Shown here piece by piece: positions 50,982 to 63,528 of a stretch of 64,000 nucleotides of DNA (position 1 is its first letter; each line of letters opens with the position of its first letter). Under the pieces are notes generated by a model. It did no database searches and was not told the DNA's origin. It worked only from the letters and a program-made list of their open reading frames with translations. The translations under genes were made by a program, and so were the position numbers. The stretch spans positions 1-64,000 of the forward strand of contig CAJNDS010002222.1 of the NCBI GenBank assembly GCA_905221605.1, read 5' to 3'. Origin of the DNA: Symbiodinium natans (Eukaryota > Sar > Dinophyceae > Suessiales > Symbiodiniaceae).

Positions 50982-51320
50982 GTGTCAACGTTGAAGGGTT
51001 TCGGTTTTTTTCGGTTTTTTGGGTGAGGTTTTAGGGTTTAAGGTTTAGGGATTATAGGGTTTAGAGCTTATTGGGTTTAGAGCTTATTGGGTTTAGGGCT
51101 TCTTGCGTTTAGGGCTTGTAGGGTTTAGGGGTGAGGGTTTAGGGCTTTCAGGGCGTCGCTGTTTTCGCCGCAACTTCGAACCCCACGCCTACATCTTGTC
51201 CCTGTGGATTTTGAAAGAAGATCCCTCACAACTGGGAGCCCAGGTCGTCTCAAAAAGCCTAAACCTAAACCCTAAACCCTAAACCCTAAACCCTAAACCC
51301 TAAACCCTAAACCCTAAACC

Positions 51321-51366
<46 letters not shown>

Positions 51367-52852
51367 ACCCTAAACCCTAACCCTAAACCCTATTCGGGTG
51401 AGCCCCCAGACTCCAAGCCTTCAACAGCCCTTCGAGGTGGAATCCGTCCGATGGGTGGGCGATGGCACCTACTTGGGTGCGACTGGTGAGGGGAAGGCGG
51501 GTTTAGCGTTTAGGGTTTAGGGTTTAGGGTTCGGGTTGAGGGTTTAGGGTTTAGGGTTTAGGGTTTAGGGTTTAGGGTTTAGGGTTTAGGGTTAGGGTTT
51601 AGGGTTTAGGGTTTAGGGTTTAGGGTTTAGGGTGTAGCGTTTAGGGTTTAGGGTTTAGGGTTTAGGGTTTAGGGTTTAGGGTTCAGCATCTCAATAGGGT
51701 TTAGGGTTTAGGGTGTAGGGTTTAGGGTTTAGGGTTTAGGGTTTATATAGGGTTTAGGGTTTAGGGTTCAATGTGACAGGGCTGGTTGGAGAGTAGCTTA
51801 AGGACCCCTGTCTTTGTGCGCAGGTCTTTCTTCAAAGGTGCGCGCAGCATTCCCGCCAACAAAACCGGCACCCCTACAAACCCTTTAAGACCGTAAGAAG
51901 CCTGCAAGCCCTGATTGCCCGGTACACCCTATACAAATCCTCTAACACCTTGCCTACGCATCAGAGTCCACCTCACCTGTAGTGCGTTGTTGCGCCAGTT
52001 GCTCGTTTACGACATTGCCTCCCGCACAGACACGCCTTTGAAGACGCTCCTTTGCCGCAAGTTCAACCTTGGTTTAAAGGTCTGGAGGCTTTGAGCTTTG
52101 CACAGCTCGGGGGGGGTAACAACTTCCCACAACCCAGCCGCGCATGTTCGGACAATTTGGGAATGGAGCCATGTATCCCTAAACCAGCCCTAGCACTCCG
52201 AGCCAGCAGCTTTCGATGTCTTGTCGGGTTCCCCCCCCCCAAGGCTATGAGAAGACCTCGAATTGCAAAAGCCCTTAAACCCCAGCTCCCGCTTAACTCC
52301 GCACCCATAAGCCTCTAAACCCCTACGTCCCTCCACAATCAGGTGCAACGTTGGCCCTTCGGCCACCTGCCTTTGAATGCGCGGTTCAGAACTAAGCCCT
52401 AAACCCTAAACCCTAAACCCTAAACCCTAAACCCTAAACCGCCATAGGTTGGGGTTTCGGTTTGCTAAGGTTTGGGCTGGTGAGGGTGCCAAGCAGTATG
52501 CTGTAGAAGGTGGTCTCGATGGCCACCAGATTGTTTAGGGTTTAGGGTTTAGGGTTTAGGGTTTAGGGTTTAGGGTTTAGGGTTTAGGGTTTAGGGTTTA
52601 GGGTTTAGGGAACTTTCAGTTGGCCGTTCAATCGTAAAGTTTCGTGTGCACAAATGAGGGCGTCTCTTCGGCTGCCATTCGCGCCCGATGCGGCTTAGGA
52701 TTACCTTGGTAGTCCAGTAACATTTTTTTCAGGGCAGCCTTTTGGGGGGTGGTTACTTTATAAGGCAACCTTCAACAAAAAAACGGGGTAGAGGGTACCA
52801 CTGGGCTATATATATATATATGTATTTGTATATGTATATGTAAATGTATATG

Positions 52853-52886
<34 letters not shown>

Positions 52887-55800
52887 CGTATAAAACACAC
52901 ACACACATGCATCACTATGACAAATTTAATGCCTAGACTCTAGACCAGCAACTAGATTGTGTTCATACTCGTAGTTCAACATATACATATATAGATATAT
53001 AGATACACATTTTTGAACGCATGTGTGTATATGTAAGTACACGCACAGTTACAAGACAATGAGTATGTATATGTGTGTGAAATTGAAAGTTGCGTTTGTT
53101 CGGTTGTTGGAACTTTTGTTTACACTTCCAAGAATTCGACGTGAATGGAAAGCACCACACATAGGGCCCCGCGACGCTGCGGTTTAGGGTTTGCGGGTTT
53201 AGGGTTTAGGGTTTAGGGTTTAGGAAAACCACCCCCCCAAAACTGCATGGCTCACTCAGCACGAACTGAGCACCAGGTCTATTGCATGGATGCCGTTCCT
53301 GGTGGACGAGGGGTCCTGCTGGGCTACGGCAAGAAGTCGGACCCCAGCCCGGCCCCTTCAAACCCTAAGCCTCCTAAAGGTTATAAGACTTGGGGTATTC
53401 CCCGTTATACTAGCGGTCCTTGGTAAGGATTATAATACAGGGCACTCCTGAAGCCACTAGGGTTTAGGGTTTAGGGTTTAGGGTTTAGGCTTTAGGGTTT
53501 AGGGTTTAGGGTTCAGGGTTTAGGGTTTAGGGTTTAGCCATAGGCCCCTGTGACTGGATTCTGTCTGAGGGTAGGTTCATGGGCCCTTAATCTGGTCCTA
53601 ACCCTCCTGCAAGGTTCAGATGTATGGGCCCCTAATTTGTATAGGGTATATTTGGAGTAGACAGGGGGTCCCCTTTTTAAGGGCCCATACTGAGGGAGCA
53701 TGTAACTTCCCTAAGACACTAGAACCCCCTAAACCCTAAACCCTAGACCCTAAACCCGACACCCTAAGATTCTGGGGAGTTTGCGCAACTGGGCCCCTAT
53801 TAGGGTTCAGGCGCTTCGCCTCCTTTCGGGCCATTCAGGGGTTTAGGGAGTTTTGGCTTGGGGGTTTGGGGTTTAGGGTTTAGGTTTTAGGGTTTTTCGG
53901 GCCAATTTCTTTTCTTCGAAGGCAAGGATGCAGGGTGCGTAGGTTCCCGCCTTTTCCTCGGTACCGCTGCTCGGGGTCAGGGGGAGGTTTAGGGTCTGGG
54001 GTTTAGGCTAGGTTTAGGGTTTAGGGTCTAGGGTCTAGGGTTTGGGGTTTGGGGTTTGGGGTTTAGGGTTTAGGGAGCAACCCCAAGCCCTAAACCCTAA
54101 ACTATTGATGTTCCGGATGTCGATTCTGCCATTGACAGGACAATCTCATCTTGTGGGATATGGGCGAGGAGCAGGCAGCACAGAGATTTGAAGGTGCAGG
54201 GCTCAGCGAGTCGGACAGAAGCACGCCAGCCCAGAAGCTTTATTAGGGTGTTGGGGTGTAGGGTTTAGGGTTTAGGGTTTAGGGTTTTAATTTGGAGCTC
54301 GGCACCCCGAGCCGCAACCAAACGCCAAGAAGTACGATAGGCTTTGGCCTTCGCAGTTCTGTTTTTCGGGTTTGGGGTTTAGGGTTTGGGGTTTAGGGTT
54401 TAGGGATTGGGATGTTGGGGTTTTAGGGACTCCCGTGCCCAGAACCTTTCTGCTAGCCGGCCTGCGCCTGCGAGGTCTAACTAGGGACCCTTAATCTGAT
54501 TCCCCTATATAACCCCCCATATGCACCTTATACAGTCCCTTTATACCTAAGTAGCCCCTATATGACCCCTCAGCAACCGCTAAGGTCCCTTACGAGCTTA
54601 TATAGTCCCTTTGCACCTAAGTAGCCCCTTAAATAAGCCCCTAAAGAACCCCTGAGGTCCCTTATAAGGGTCCCTTCCTTAGTCCCTTGAGACTGTGAGG
54701 CCCTAAACCCTAAACCCTAAACCCTAAACCCTAAACCCTGAGGTCAAACCAGCCAGATCTTCTCTTGCTGCCTTGGGAGCTCGACGGTCTTGTCAGGCGC
54801 GCTTTCCGCGGCAAAGCCCGAAACCCCAAGCTTCAAGCTGTGCTGCGGCCAATTTAGGGTTTAGGGTTTGGGGTTTAGGGTTTAGGGTTTAGGGTTTAGG
54901 GTTTAGGGTTTAGGGTTTAGGGTTTAGGGTTTAGGGTTTAGACCCGAAACCCTAAACCCTAAACCCGACAAGCCCCAAAGCCTAAGCCTATAAGCAAGGC
55001 TCCAAGGATGGCCTCATTGTGATGAATGACATCGAGACCGGGACGTGCATATCTGCCTGGCAGGTGCACGAAGGCCCAGCAGCCCGAGCATTTAGGGTTT
55101 AGGGGTTTAGGGTTTAGGGTTTAGGGTTTAGGGTTTAGGGTTTAGGGTTTAGGGAAACCAGAACCCCAAACCCTCAAAGCGTGACCTCAAAAACCCTAGA
55201 CCCTCAACCCTTCAAACCCATGCTAAGCCCGCGTGGGACTCGGGAGTGGTACGGCGTTGGAATTTGCGGTCTAGGGTTTAGGGATTTAGAGATGCGAACC
55301 CTAATCCCTAAACCCTAAACCCTAATGGCCATCTGCAGACTCGAGTGAAGCCTTTTCCTAAACCCAAAACCTTAAGGCCCCTAACACCTCAACCTAAGCC
55401 CCAAAAACCCCCAACCCAAAGCCTTAAGCCCCTAAACCCTAAGCCTTCACCCCATAAGCCCCACGCCCGTTGCAACCCAAACCCTGGTGTCCCCCAAGCC
55501 CTCAACCTTCACCTCTACAAGTTCTTGAACCTATTAAAACCTAGATGCCCTGACCCTAGACCCTAGACCCTAAACCCTAAACCCTAAACCCTAAACCCTA
55601 AACCCTAAACCCTAAACCCTAAACCCTAAACCCTAAACCCTAAACCCTAAACCCTAGACCCTAAACCCTAAACCCTAAACCCTAAACCCCGTAGACGCGC
55701 CCAGGAGCCTTGTAAACCCCGTAGACGCCTGCACGGGCTTCCTTTCTTGACTCTGGCTTGGGTCCTGAGGCTTTATGACTCATAATGCAAAAACCTCAGC

Positions 55801-58800
55801 CCTAAACCCTGAACCCTAAGCCCTAAACCCTAAGCCTTAAACCCTAAGCCTTAAACCCTAAGCCCTAAGCCCTAAGCCCTAGCCCTAAACCCTAAACCCT
55901 AAACCCTAAACCCTTAGAACCGTCAACCCCTGAGTCCACAAACAGGATTCGGGATTGTCGGGCCAGTGGAGTTTGCCGCAAGAGCCGAGGATCCTCGGCC
56001 CGAATCCCCCGGACGCGACGCCCGAAGTCCTACAACCCTAAGCCCGAAGCCCTCAAACTCCGAAGTGCTGGGTGAGGCTTTAGGGTTTAGGGTTTGGGGT
56101 TTGGGGTTTAGGGTTTAGGGTTTAGGGTTTGGGGTTTAGGGTTTGGGGCCCTAAAGCCCTAAAACCCTGAACCCTCAAAGCTCTCAGCCCCTGCAATAAC
56201 CCCTTCTCGCATCCCTGGTAGGCTTGGTGACATCCCTTGCACTGGGCGACGACGGCCACAAGGCCGAACCAGCCCGTCTAGTTGGGGTTTGGGGTTTGGG
56301 TTTAGGGTTTGGGGTTTAGGGTTTGGGGTTTGGGGTTTGGGGTTTGGGGTTCAGGGTTTAGGGTTGGGGTTTGGGGCTTCGGGTTTCGGATATTTTTGGG
56401 TGAGCTTTGGGGCTTAGTGCTTTAGTCTCGGGGTTGTAGGGTTGTCGGGTGAAGTGGTTTAGGGGTTCGGGGGGGTTTTGGGCTTAGGGGTTTGGGGCTC
56501 CGCGTGTAGGGGTTTAGGGTTCACAGCTTCAGGGGTTTCAGGATCTTGGTGTTACCCTTGAGCTAGAACACCCCCCCCCCCCCCCAAAAGAAAAAAAGTA
56601 GCTCTGGCCAAGGCAAACCCTAAAACCCGAAATCCTAAACCATAAACTTTAAACCCTAAACCCTAAACCCTAAACCCTAAACCGTTACCCTAAACCCTAA
56701 ACCCTAAACCCTAAACCCTAAACCCTAAACCCTAAACCCTAAACCCTAAACCCTAAACCCTAAACCCTAAACCCTAAACCCTAAACCCTAAACCCTAAAC
56801 CCTAAACCCTAAACCCTAAACCCTACCCCTAAACCCTTGGCATATGTCTGGGGGTTTCAGGGCTTGATGGGTTGCCCTACTGCAGGTGGCCAGCACCTCA
56901 CGGGATGGCCGAGTGGCAGCCTGGCTTCAGCCCTGAAAGTCACAAAAATTCGACTCGTGGTTAGGGTTTAGGGTTTGGAGTTTCGGGTTTAGGGTTCAGG
57001 GTTTAGGTTTCTTGCAGCTTTTTAGGGATTAGGGTTCAGGGTTCAGGGTTCAAAACCCTCCTAAACCAGCTCAGGACCGCAAAACCCTGAGCAAAGCCTG
57101 CAACCCCACACGCTGTACCGTAAGGACCCAAGCAAGCCGTAGGGCCTATAGGCCTTAGACCCTAGCCCTAAACCCCAAACCCCAAACCCTAAACCCTAAA
57201 CCCGAAACCCTAAACCCTAAGCCTAAACCCTAAACCCTAAACCCTAAACCTTAAACCCTAGCCCTAAACCCTAAGCCCAAGAAAGCTCGCACCTGGCCTG
57301 CGTACTCAGACGGCAGGGGGGGGTATCCAGAAAGTCGGACTCCCTTAGGCGCTCACGCGTGCCGATTTTCAAAACCACGTTTAGGGTTTAGGGTTTAGGG
57401 TTTAGGGTTTCGGGTTTAGGGTTTAGGGTTTAGGGTTTATAGGGGGCTCCCGGGTGGAAGGGAGGGTTTCGGGCCCACATAGTTGTGCAGAGTACGAGAT
57501 TCCAGACAGGGTCGGGTGGGTGGGGGCTCTGGTTCATTGTGGGTTCGGGGGTTCGGGCGCAGGCTCCGCCCTGGTGTGGCTTAGGGTGGGTTTAGGGTTT
57601 GGGGTTGAGGGTGAGGCTTCCAGGTTTAGGGCTTTCACTCTCCCCCCCCCCCCCGCGTGGTTCATGGCGGGTTTATGACTTGCCCTCCCTTTGTAGGGGG
57701 CCGCATCCCTAAACCCTTAAAACCCACCATTTAAAGGATGGGTTTAGGGTTTAGGGTTTAGGGTTTAGGGTTTAGGGATATAGACCCTATTGCGGTTTTA
57801 GGGCGATGTCGGCAAGGTGATCTTCGACACCAACGCCGGGATGTGGCCTTCCTGCAAGATCTCGGACATCGAGGCAACTGCGGGAAAATGGCTACCCGCA
57901 CCTGAACTACCCCAGGGGTTTGGGGTTTAGGGTTCTAGGGTTTAGGGTTTAGGGTTTAGGGTTTAGGGTTTAGGGTCTTGGCTCGTGACATCTACTTACT
58001 GCTCCTTGGAAGATGTCCTCACTTTCGGCTCCGGGGTGATATGTGCGAGGGAGGTCCGGTTGCTACGTTTGTTGGTCTATTCGTCGCATCTGTCTTGGTC
58101 GCATGACTACAGCCCAGCATGTCGTAGATTTTTTCCCGGGTGCAAGTCCAGGCAACCCGAAACTCTAAACCCTAAACCCGAAACCCTGAACCCTGAACCC
58201 TAAACCCTGAACCCTAAACCCTAGTCGTATGTGGCCTCTTGGCCGTCATGCTTGGCATTCGAACGTGTCACAGCTACGGCTGAGGGCTGCAGGGAACCCT
58301 CACCCCTAAACCCTAATCCCTAAACCCTAAACCCAATACCCAAAACCCTAAACCCTAAACCCTAACCCCTAAACCCTAAACCCTAAATCCTCACCCCGGC
58401 CAGGATGCCGCTGCAGGATACAGCGTTTGCCAAGCCATTTGGAGTGGCGCAGCTGCAACGACCTGCCCTAAACACGTCGCGCCTGAGGCGCCTTCGAAAC
58501 GTAGACCTTAAACCCTAAGCCCTAAACCCTAAACGGCCCTAAACCCGAAACCCTAAGCCCTAAACCCTAAGCCCTAAACCCTCATCACATGTCATAAGCA
58601 GAAGCCCTCAATCTTGCAGGTTGGTATCAGGGCTCCGCTATAAACATGGAAGACTCAGAATGAGAGTTCTATCTGGGGCCGAAAGGGAAGGGGGGAGGGG
58701 GGGGGGAGTGATGCTGCAGGCATTAGGGCACCTAAACCCTAAACCCTAAACCCTAGTATGGTGGCCCCCTTGTGGGCAAAGTGCTGTTCACTGAAGGTGG

Positions 58801-61601
58801 CCCAGAAGAGGTCCTGTCAGCTGGAGACGACTACTGCGTGAAGCGCTGGGACATTAGGCGGGGCATCAAAGAAGCCGTGAACCCTAAACCCTAAACCCTA
58901 CACCCCACACCCTAAACCCTAAACCCTACACCCTACACCCCACACCCTAAACCCTAAACCCTAAGACCTCGCCGCCCCAACCTACCAATGGATCCCAGGG
59001 TGGAAGCCATGAAAGGCTGGGGATATTTTGCACCCCAAACTCCCTAAACCCTGAAAAGACATCTGGCAACAGCATAGGTGGCAGTGGGTCTTTGAAGGGG
59101 AGCTTTTCAGGGAGGAAGCAGGGCTTAGGGTTTGGGGTTTGGGGTTTAGGGTTTAGGGTTTAGGGTTTAGGGTTTAGGGTTTAGGGTTTAGGGTTTAGGG
59201 CTAAGGGTGCCAGGAATCAGCGCGAACCGCCTTTGGCCAGCTACATGGGCCATACCTCGTGTGCCAGGGCCTCATCGGGACAGTGGTGGGCCCCAACCCT
59301 CGCGGCTTGTGGGCTTTCGGGTCACCCGAAAACCCTAAACCTAAACCCTAAACCCTAAACCCTAAACCCTAAATAAACCCGAGGAAGGTCCCGAAGCCTC
59401 CTCCCCCCCCCCCCCCCTTCCCAAAGGGGATGGAAGTGACAAGGAGGTTGGGGAGCTTTTTCGACCTGGAAGTTTAGGGTTTCGGGTTTTGGGCTTGGCC
59501 CTCAGCCGGGGTTGTGGTTTTGCTTGCTACATCGCTCTAGACCATCTTAACCCTAAATCCCATGCCCCAAACCCTAAACCCCAAGCTAAACCCCAAACCC
59601 TAGACCGGCTAGGGCTAATTTGGGGAGATAGACAGGCCCCCTCCCGCTCCCCTTTCCCCCTTGCCAACTCACCACTGAAGCCCCATAGAAAACGAGTTCC
59701 TGAGTCCCCCCAAAGAACCCCAATTTTAGGGTTTGGGGTTTAGGGTTTAGGATTTGGGGTTTAGGGTTTGGGGTTTAGGGTTTAGGGTTGGGCGTTATGG
59801 TTCGGAGTTTGGGACTTCGGGATTGGGCCTGGGGGTTAGGGGTCCGGGTGTACGGCTGGAGCTTTAGGGCACCCTCTCATGTCACAAAGCCAAAGCAAAA
59901 GCAGGGTTTAGGGTTTAGGGTTTAGGGTTTAGGGTTTAGGGTTTAGGGTTTAGGGTTTAGGGTTTAGCAAGTCAGGTTCGGAGTTTGGCGCTGTCTCCCG
60001 ATGGCCTCATGTTCGCCTCTGGCGCGAATGACAGCCTCCTGCACCGCATGCAGAAGCAGCGTGAAGCTATTCGGGTGGGTTTCCTCAAATACGGGTACCC
60101 CCTTGGTGGTTCCGTCTATAATGATTGCAAGATTTTCTTTGGGGTATCCCTAAACCCTAAACCCTAAACCCTAAACCCTAAACCCTAAACCCTTTTTTTT
60201 GGAACAACCACCATTTTGATATTCAGAGGTTTGCCGGTTTACGGGCTTCCTGGTGAGTTTACGTCCTAGCCCGCCAAACCCTAGGGCTCCAAATACGTAG
60301 CCCAAAGTAGGTAGTATCTTTTACCGGCTTTAGAAACCCTAAACCCTAAACCCTAAACCCTAAACCCTAAACCCTAAACCCTAAACCCTAAACCCTAAAC
60401 CCTAAACCCTAAACCCTAAACCCTAAACCTACTTACAGGCTTTAGACCCCAATGTAGGTATTATTTGTATACTTGGAGCCCTAGAGAGAAGGTACCCCGA
60501 CTTGGACAGGAAGCATGCTCAAATCAAGCCCCAAAAGCATCCAAACCTAGGCTCCGTCCGCATCTGGGCCTTAGATCCCGTTGAGTTCAGGACCGCACGC
60601 TCTTCGGGTTCAGGGTTCAGGGTTTTTAGGGTTTGGGATTAGGGTTTTTAGGGTTTTAGGAAGGGTTTAGGGTTCGGGTTTAGGGTTTTTATTGTTTCTG
60701 GGCTTGCTAGGTTTTTTATTTTTTTTGGGGGGGGGGGGTTTAGGGGTTGGGGTTTGGGGGCTTTAGGGTTTTTGCGTTTCCGCTTGCAAGTTTTTATTCG
60801 AACGGGCTACGGGATTTGTCGATAATCAGCTGATAAGTGTTAAAAGGTTTGGTATATTTTGGGGTATAGGGTTTCAGGGTTGAAGGGGTTTAGGGCTACC
60901 CTAAACCCCGAACCCTAAACCCCAAACCCTAAACAACCTACCTAAACCCCAAACCCGAAACCCTAAGCCCTAAACCCTAAACCCTATACCTTGGCGCTTT
61001 CAGGAGTCTAGGGCCCTAAACCATCCGAAGCCCCAAAGCCCACGTGCCACCCCAAAGTCCGGAAGCTTGGAGCTCAAAACCTTGGAGCTCTAAAGCCCGG
61101 GAGCTCCAAAACCCCAGGGTTTAGGGTTTAGGGTTTAGGGTTTAGGGTTTAGGGTTTAGGGTTTAGGGTTTAGGGTTTAGGGTTTAGGGTTTAGGGTTTA
61201 GGGTTTAGGGCTAGGGTGTTTAGAGTCAGGCAGCTTTTGCAGGCAGGAGTGGACGGGGGTTTGAGGGTTTCGGAAGGGGGTTCCAGGTTCTTTGCAAGCT
61301 TCAGGATTTAGGGCTTAAGGCTCTTGAGCTTTCAGGTTGACCCTATTTTTGTTTTTTGGGTTTAGGGTTTAGGGTTTAGGGTTTAGGGTTTAGGGTTTAG
61401 GGGGGGGGGGGGTTCGGGTTCTTGAGGTTAGGGTTTAAGGTTTAGGTTTTTTCGGTGAGTAGGGTTTATAGGGTTTAGTGTTTTGTTCTTGACAGGGTTT
61501 AGGGTTCGCTTTCAAGGTTTTGTTGTCGTGAATCGTTCTCCAGGAATGCTTCCGCGATCACGGAAAGTGGCGAGAAGGTCACCGCCAAGAGCAAGGGTTA
61601 A
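50924..61601 (+). CDS. WD40-repeat protein, split over many microexons
   Basis: Gene model for a beta-propeller scaffold protein. At least seven exons carry WD40 signatures: LILWDM, LIVMNDIETG, VVRRWNLR, ASTSRDGRVAAW, LSAGDDYCVKRWDI, LALSPDGLMFASG and an upstream VRWVGDGTYLGATG. Several junctions are phase-compatible (54193/54999, 56262/56886, 60040/61544). The last exon has a stop. Donors are mixed GC and GT, and most acceptors are AG|G. The number of blades (at least six) suggests one or two propellers, as in EML-type proteins, but I cannot assign the subfamily. Some blade strands are missing, so exons have been overlooked. Confidence 0.85.
51260..51390 (-). repeat. (CCCTAAA)n then (CCCTCAA)n array
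   Basis: About eight CCCTAAA units, then seven CCCTCAA units, then CCCTAAA again. This is a second case of a point variant amplified as a block. Confidence 0.97.
51437..51485 (+). CDS. WD40 protein exon
   Basis: VESVRWVGDGTYLGAT, a blade beta-strand pair (SVRW then DGTYLG). Acceptor TTCGAG|G, donor ACTG|GTGAGG, phase 0 to 1. Confidence 0.75.
51497..51770 (+). repeat. (TTTAGGG)n array, about 35 units
   Basis: The longest array in the window, broken by GTTCAGCATCTC and TATATAGGG interruptions. Confidence 0.97.
51999..52053 (+). CDS. WD40 protein exon, ends approximate
   Basis: LLVYDIASRTDTPLKTLL reads as the last strand of a blade (LLVYDI) followed by a PLKTL linker. The acceptor GCCAG|T departs from the AG|G rule, and the GC donor is one of two options. 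Confidence 0.6.
52703..52808. mobile_element. CCCAGTGGTACCC-family element
   Basis: Arms at TTGGTAGTCCAGTAAC and GGGTACCACTGGGCTA. A TATATG microsatellite starts exactly at the right end. Confidence 0.6.
52806..52890. repeat. (TATATG)n microsatellite
   Basis: TA run then about 12 TATATG/TAAATG units. Confidence 0.95.
53277..53328 (+). CDS. WD40 protein exon
   Basis: VYCMDAVPGGRGVLLGY has the spacing of the first two strands of a blade. Acceptor CACCAG|G, GC donor, phase 0 to 1. Confidence 0.65.
54139..54193 (+). CDS. WD40 protein exon, WD motif
   Basis: DNLILWDMGEEQAAQRFE includes the WD dipeptide at the end of the third strand. Acceptor TTGACAG|G, donor GT, phase 0 to 1. CCCTAAA upstream and TTTAGGG downstream. 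Confidence 0.88.
54999..55063 (+). CDS. WD40 protein exon
   Basis: After the phase-1 join the exon encodes SKDGLIVMNDIETGTCISAW plus Gln. SKDGLIVMND is the SxDGxIxxWD equivalent with Asn for Trp. Acceptor GCAAG|G, donor GTGCAC. Confidence 0.88.
55228..55268 (+). CDS. WD40 protein exon, ends approximate
   Basis: WDSGVVRRWNLR is a strong strand-d motif (SGVVRRWN). The acceptor was not fixed. A GT donor follows TTGCG. Confidence 0.65.
55555..55687 (-). repeat. (CCCTAAA)n array
   Basis: About 18 units with a few CCCTAGA variants. Confidence 0.98.
56222..56262 (+). CDS. WD40 protein exon
   Basis: LVTSLALGDDGHK, the VTSLAxxxDG strand. Acceptor GGTAG|G, donor CACAAG|GC. Joins in phase to 56886. 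Confidence 0.8.
56572..56597. repeat. Poly-C followed by A-rich tract
   Basis: About 15 C then about 13 mostly A. The same C-run/A-run pairing is seen at about 25897 and 31205. Confidence 0.85.
56647..56826 (-). repeat. (CCCTAAA)n array, about 25 units
   Basis: Near-perfect long array upstream of the exon at 56886. Confidence 0.98.
56886..56923 (+). CDS. WD40 protein exon, WD-like motif
   Basis: VASTSRDGRVAA plus a split Trp: the ASxSRDGxVxxW strand of a blade continuing the previous exon. Acceptor TGCAG|G, GC donor, phase 0 to 2. Confidence 0.9.
58404..58446 (+). CDS. WD40 protein exon
   Basis: DAAAGYSVCQAIWS follows the WD position of a blade (D-A-A-x-G). Acceptor GGCCAG|G, GC donor AGTG|GCGC, phase 0 to 1. 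Confidence 0.75.
58757..58857 (+). CDS. WD40 protein exon, best WD motif
   Basis: GKVLFTEGGPEEV and LSAGDDYCVKRWDI form two strands of a canonical blade ending in RWD. Donor ATTAG|GC. The 5' end could be as late as 58797 or 58811. Confidence 0.88.
59976..60040 (+). CDS. WD40 protein exon
   Basis: Strands VRSLALSPDGLMFASG and ANDSLL. Acceptor GTCAG|G, GC donor, phase 0 to 2. The downstream bases are open as well, to a GT at about 60074. Confidence 0.88.
60330..60428 (-). repeat. (CCCTAAA)n array
   Basis: About 13 perfect units. A smaller block lies at 60147-60193. Confidence 0.98.
61118..61212 (+). repeat. (TTTAGGG)n array
   Basis: About 13 perfect units in the last WD40 intron. Confidence 0.98.
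61544..61601 (+). CDS. WD40 protein terminal exon
   Basis: The first G completes a phase-2 codon. It then reads NASAITESGEKVTAKSKG and TAA. Acceptor CTCCAG|G. The hydrophilic tail and stop, with phase fitting the exon at 59976, mark the end of the gene. Confidence 0.8.
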
Positions 61602-63370
61602 GGACCCCAGGCCCTAGATCCTAGAATACGCAGACCCATAGTCTGGTCTTTCGTGGGGGTTCTTGCTGTAGAAGCGCGTGAAGCCACCTCTCGGGCAGGC
61701 ATCCGACAATTTGTAGGCTTTGGGGCTCGTGAGGTACAAAGCTCATGGGATCTTGCCTTGGACCCCTAAGGTTGTACCCTTGGGTTTGGGGACCCTTAAG
61801 TCCAAGATCCTCTAAGGGAGTATACTACTATTTGCTTAAGAACCTCCAAGCAATTAAGGAACAACATAATAATCCCTATATTACCTGATGAGGAAGAATC
61901 TTTTTTATTTGTTTGGGGGTTCTTAGGCAATTGGTAGTATCAGGGCCGTGTTGGGAGTAGATTAAGGTGCAACCTTGTGGGGTACAACCTTGGGGGGTAC
62001 GACTCTTCCGAAGGGGTTTAGGGTTTAGGGTTTAGGGTTTAGGGTATATAAGCTAGGTGGGACTTAACTACAACTTTATCACTTTATAAGTTTAGGGTTC
62101 CTCTAATTTCACATTAAAAGAGCTAAAAGTTAAAAACTTTTATTAGAGAGCTAAACAGCAACCAAAAAAGAATGCCTATTTAAAGACCCATACGAAGGGA
62201 CCAATGTATCTAACTTCTGTTCGGCTCCCGGGGCAATCCCAAACCGGAAACCCCTATCCTAAAGCCTCGAACCCTAGACCCTAACACCTAAAACGCTGTG
62301 CCCAACACTAAACCCTGAACCCTAAACCCTAGACCCTAAACCCCTGTGTCTTTTGGGGGACTGGAAGCTTAGAGCGGAGTAGACGGGTCTTTCTACGGAC
62401 ACTCCGTCCAGAAAGGGAGCCCATGCTCCCAGCCTCAACCCTAGGCCCCCGAAACCTTGAAGCAAAACCGAACCCGAAGCTTAGAGTTTAGGGTTTAGGG
62501 TTGAGGGTTCAGGGTTCAGGGTTCAGGGTTCAGGGTTCAGGGGCCCTGGCCTCGACCCTCTGTGCCCCACAACACAACACCAAGCCTCCCCGAAATCACA
62601 TCTTGGGAGGTCAGCGATCTCCTAACGCAGCTCAAAGAGCGGCGGGAGCAGGCAATTGTTTTTTTTTTAACTTAACGTAAATCAGACTTGTAGGTTGGAA
62701 TGTTCCTCCTTATACAAACAGTTCTTACTCGGGATTCTAGTTATTATAATCCCTACCAAAGGCGTCAGTGAGGTTTTCTTTCCATTTGCCAACAGCCAGA
62801 GATTGGAAACCCTGCCATCATCTATCCCTCGCTCGTTCGTTCGTTCGAGAGAGAGAGAGAGAGAGAGAGACACAACAACAGCAATAAACAAGACTTCGGG
62901 CGACCCCTTTGGGGGTTACGTGCACAGAAAGGAAGCCAAGAAGGAAGGAAGGAAGGAGGGAAGGCAGGACCAAGAGAGCCAACTAAAATCCCAAGACTCC
63001 AAATCCTAAACCCTAGAATCGAAGCTTTAGACAGGAAGAGGGGCCGAGAGAGTTCCCTACTTAAACCCCAATGCACCAAACCCGAATTCCTAAATCGAAG
63101 CATCAAGCAGGAACAGGGACCAAAAAAGCCCCCAAGCCCCAAAACTCTAACCCCTCAATCGAAAGACTAAACAACCCCAAGCTCTGCACCCTAAACCCTC
63201 AAACCCTCAAACCTCAACCCTCAACCGCTTCACCCTGGTTCAACCCATGCAACCCTCACGCCTCAATCCCTCAAAATCCCTCACCCTGCCCCTTCAAGCC
63301 GACCTGCAACGCTCAACCCTCAACCCCAAACCTCAACCCCAACCGCTAAACCGCTAACCCAAAAAACCCT
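61602..63370. other. Spacer between the WD40 gene and the next gene
   Basis: Few telomeric arrays. It contains inverted-repeat fragments around 61740-62000 and 62690-62770, a (GA)n tract at 62848-62872 and a Pro/Asn-rich run of decayed CCCTCAA units at 63180-63370. The plus and minus frames over 62.7-63.3 kb show no domain. Confidence 0.5.
62848..62872 (+). repeat. (GA)n microsatellite
   Basis: Twelve GA units. Confidence 0.92.
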
Positions 63371-63373
63371 CAA

Positions 63374-63502
63374 CCCTCAACCCTAAACCCTAAACCCTAA
63401 ACCCTAAACCCTAAACCCTAAACCCTAACCCTAAACCCTAAACCCTAAACCCTAAACCCTAAACCCTAAACCCTAAACCCTAAACCCTAAACCCTAAACC
63501 CT
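63374..63502 (-). repeat. (CCCTAAA)n array
   Basis: About 18 units, ending shortly before the exon at 63529. Confidence 0.98.
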
Positions 63503-63528
63503 ACCTCTGAAGCGCAAAGCTGGCGAAG

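Noticed and set aside
2640-63502. Window as a chromosome end or subtelomere
   Set aside because: Arrays are short, in both orientations, and separated by exons of conserved genes. None runs off the window edge.
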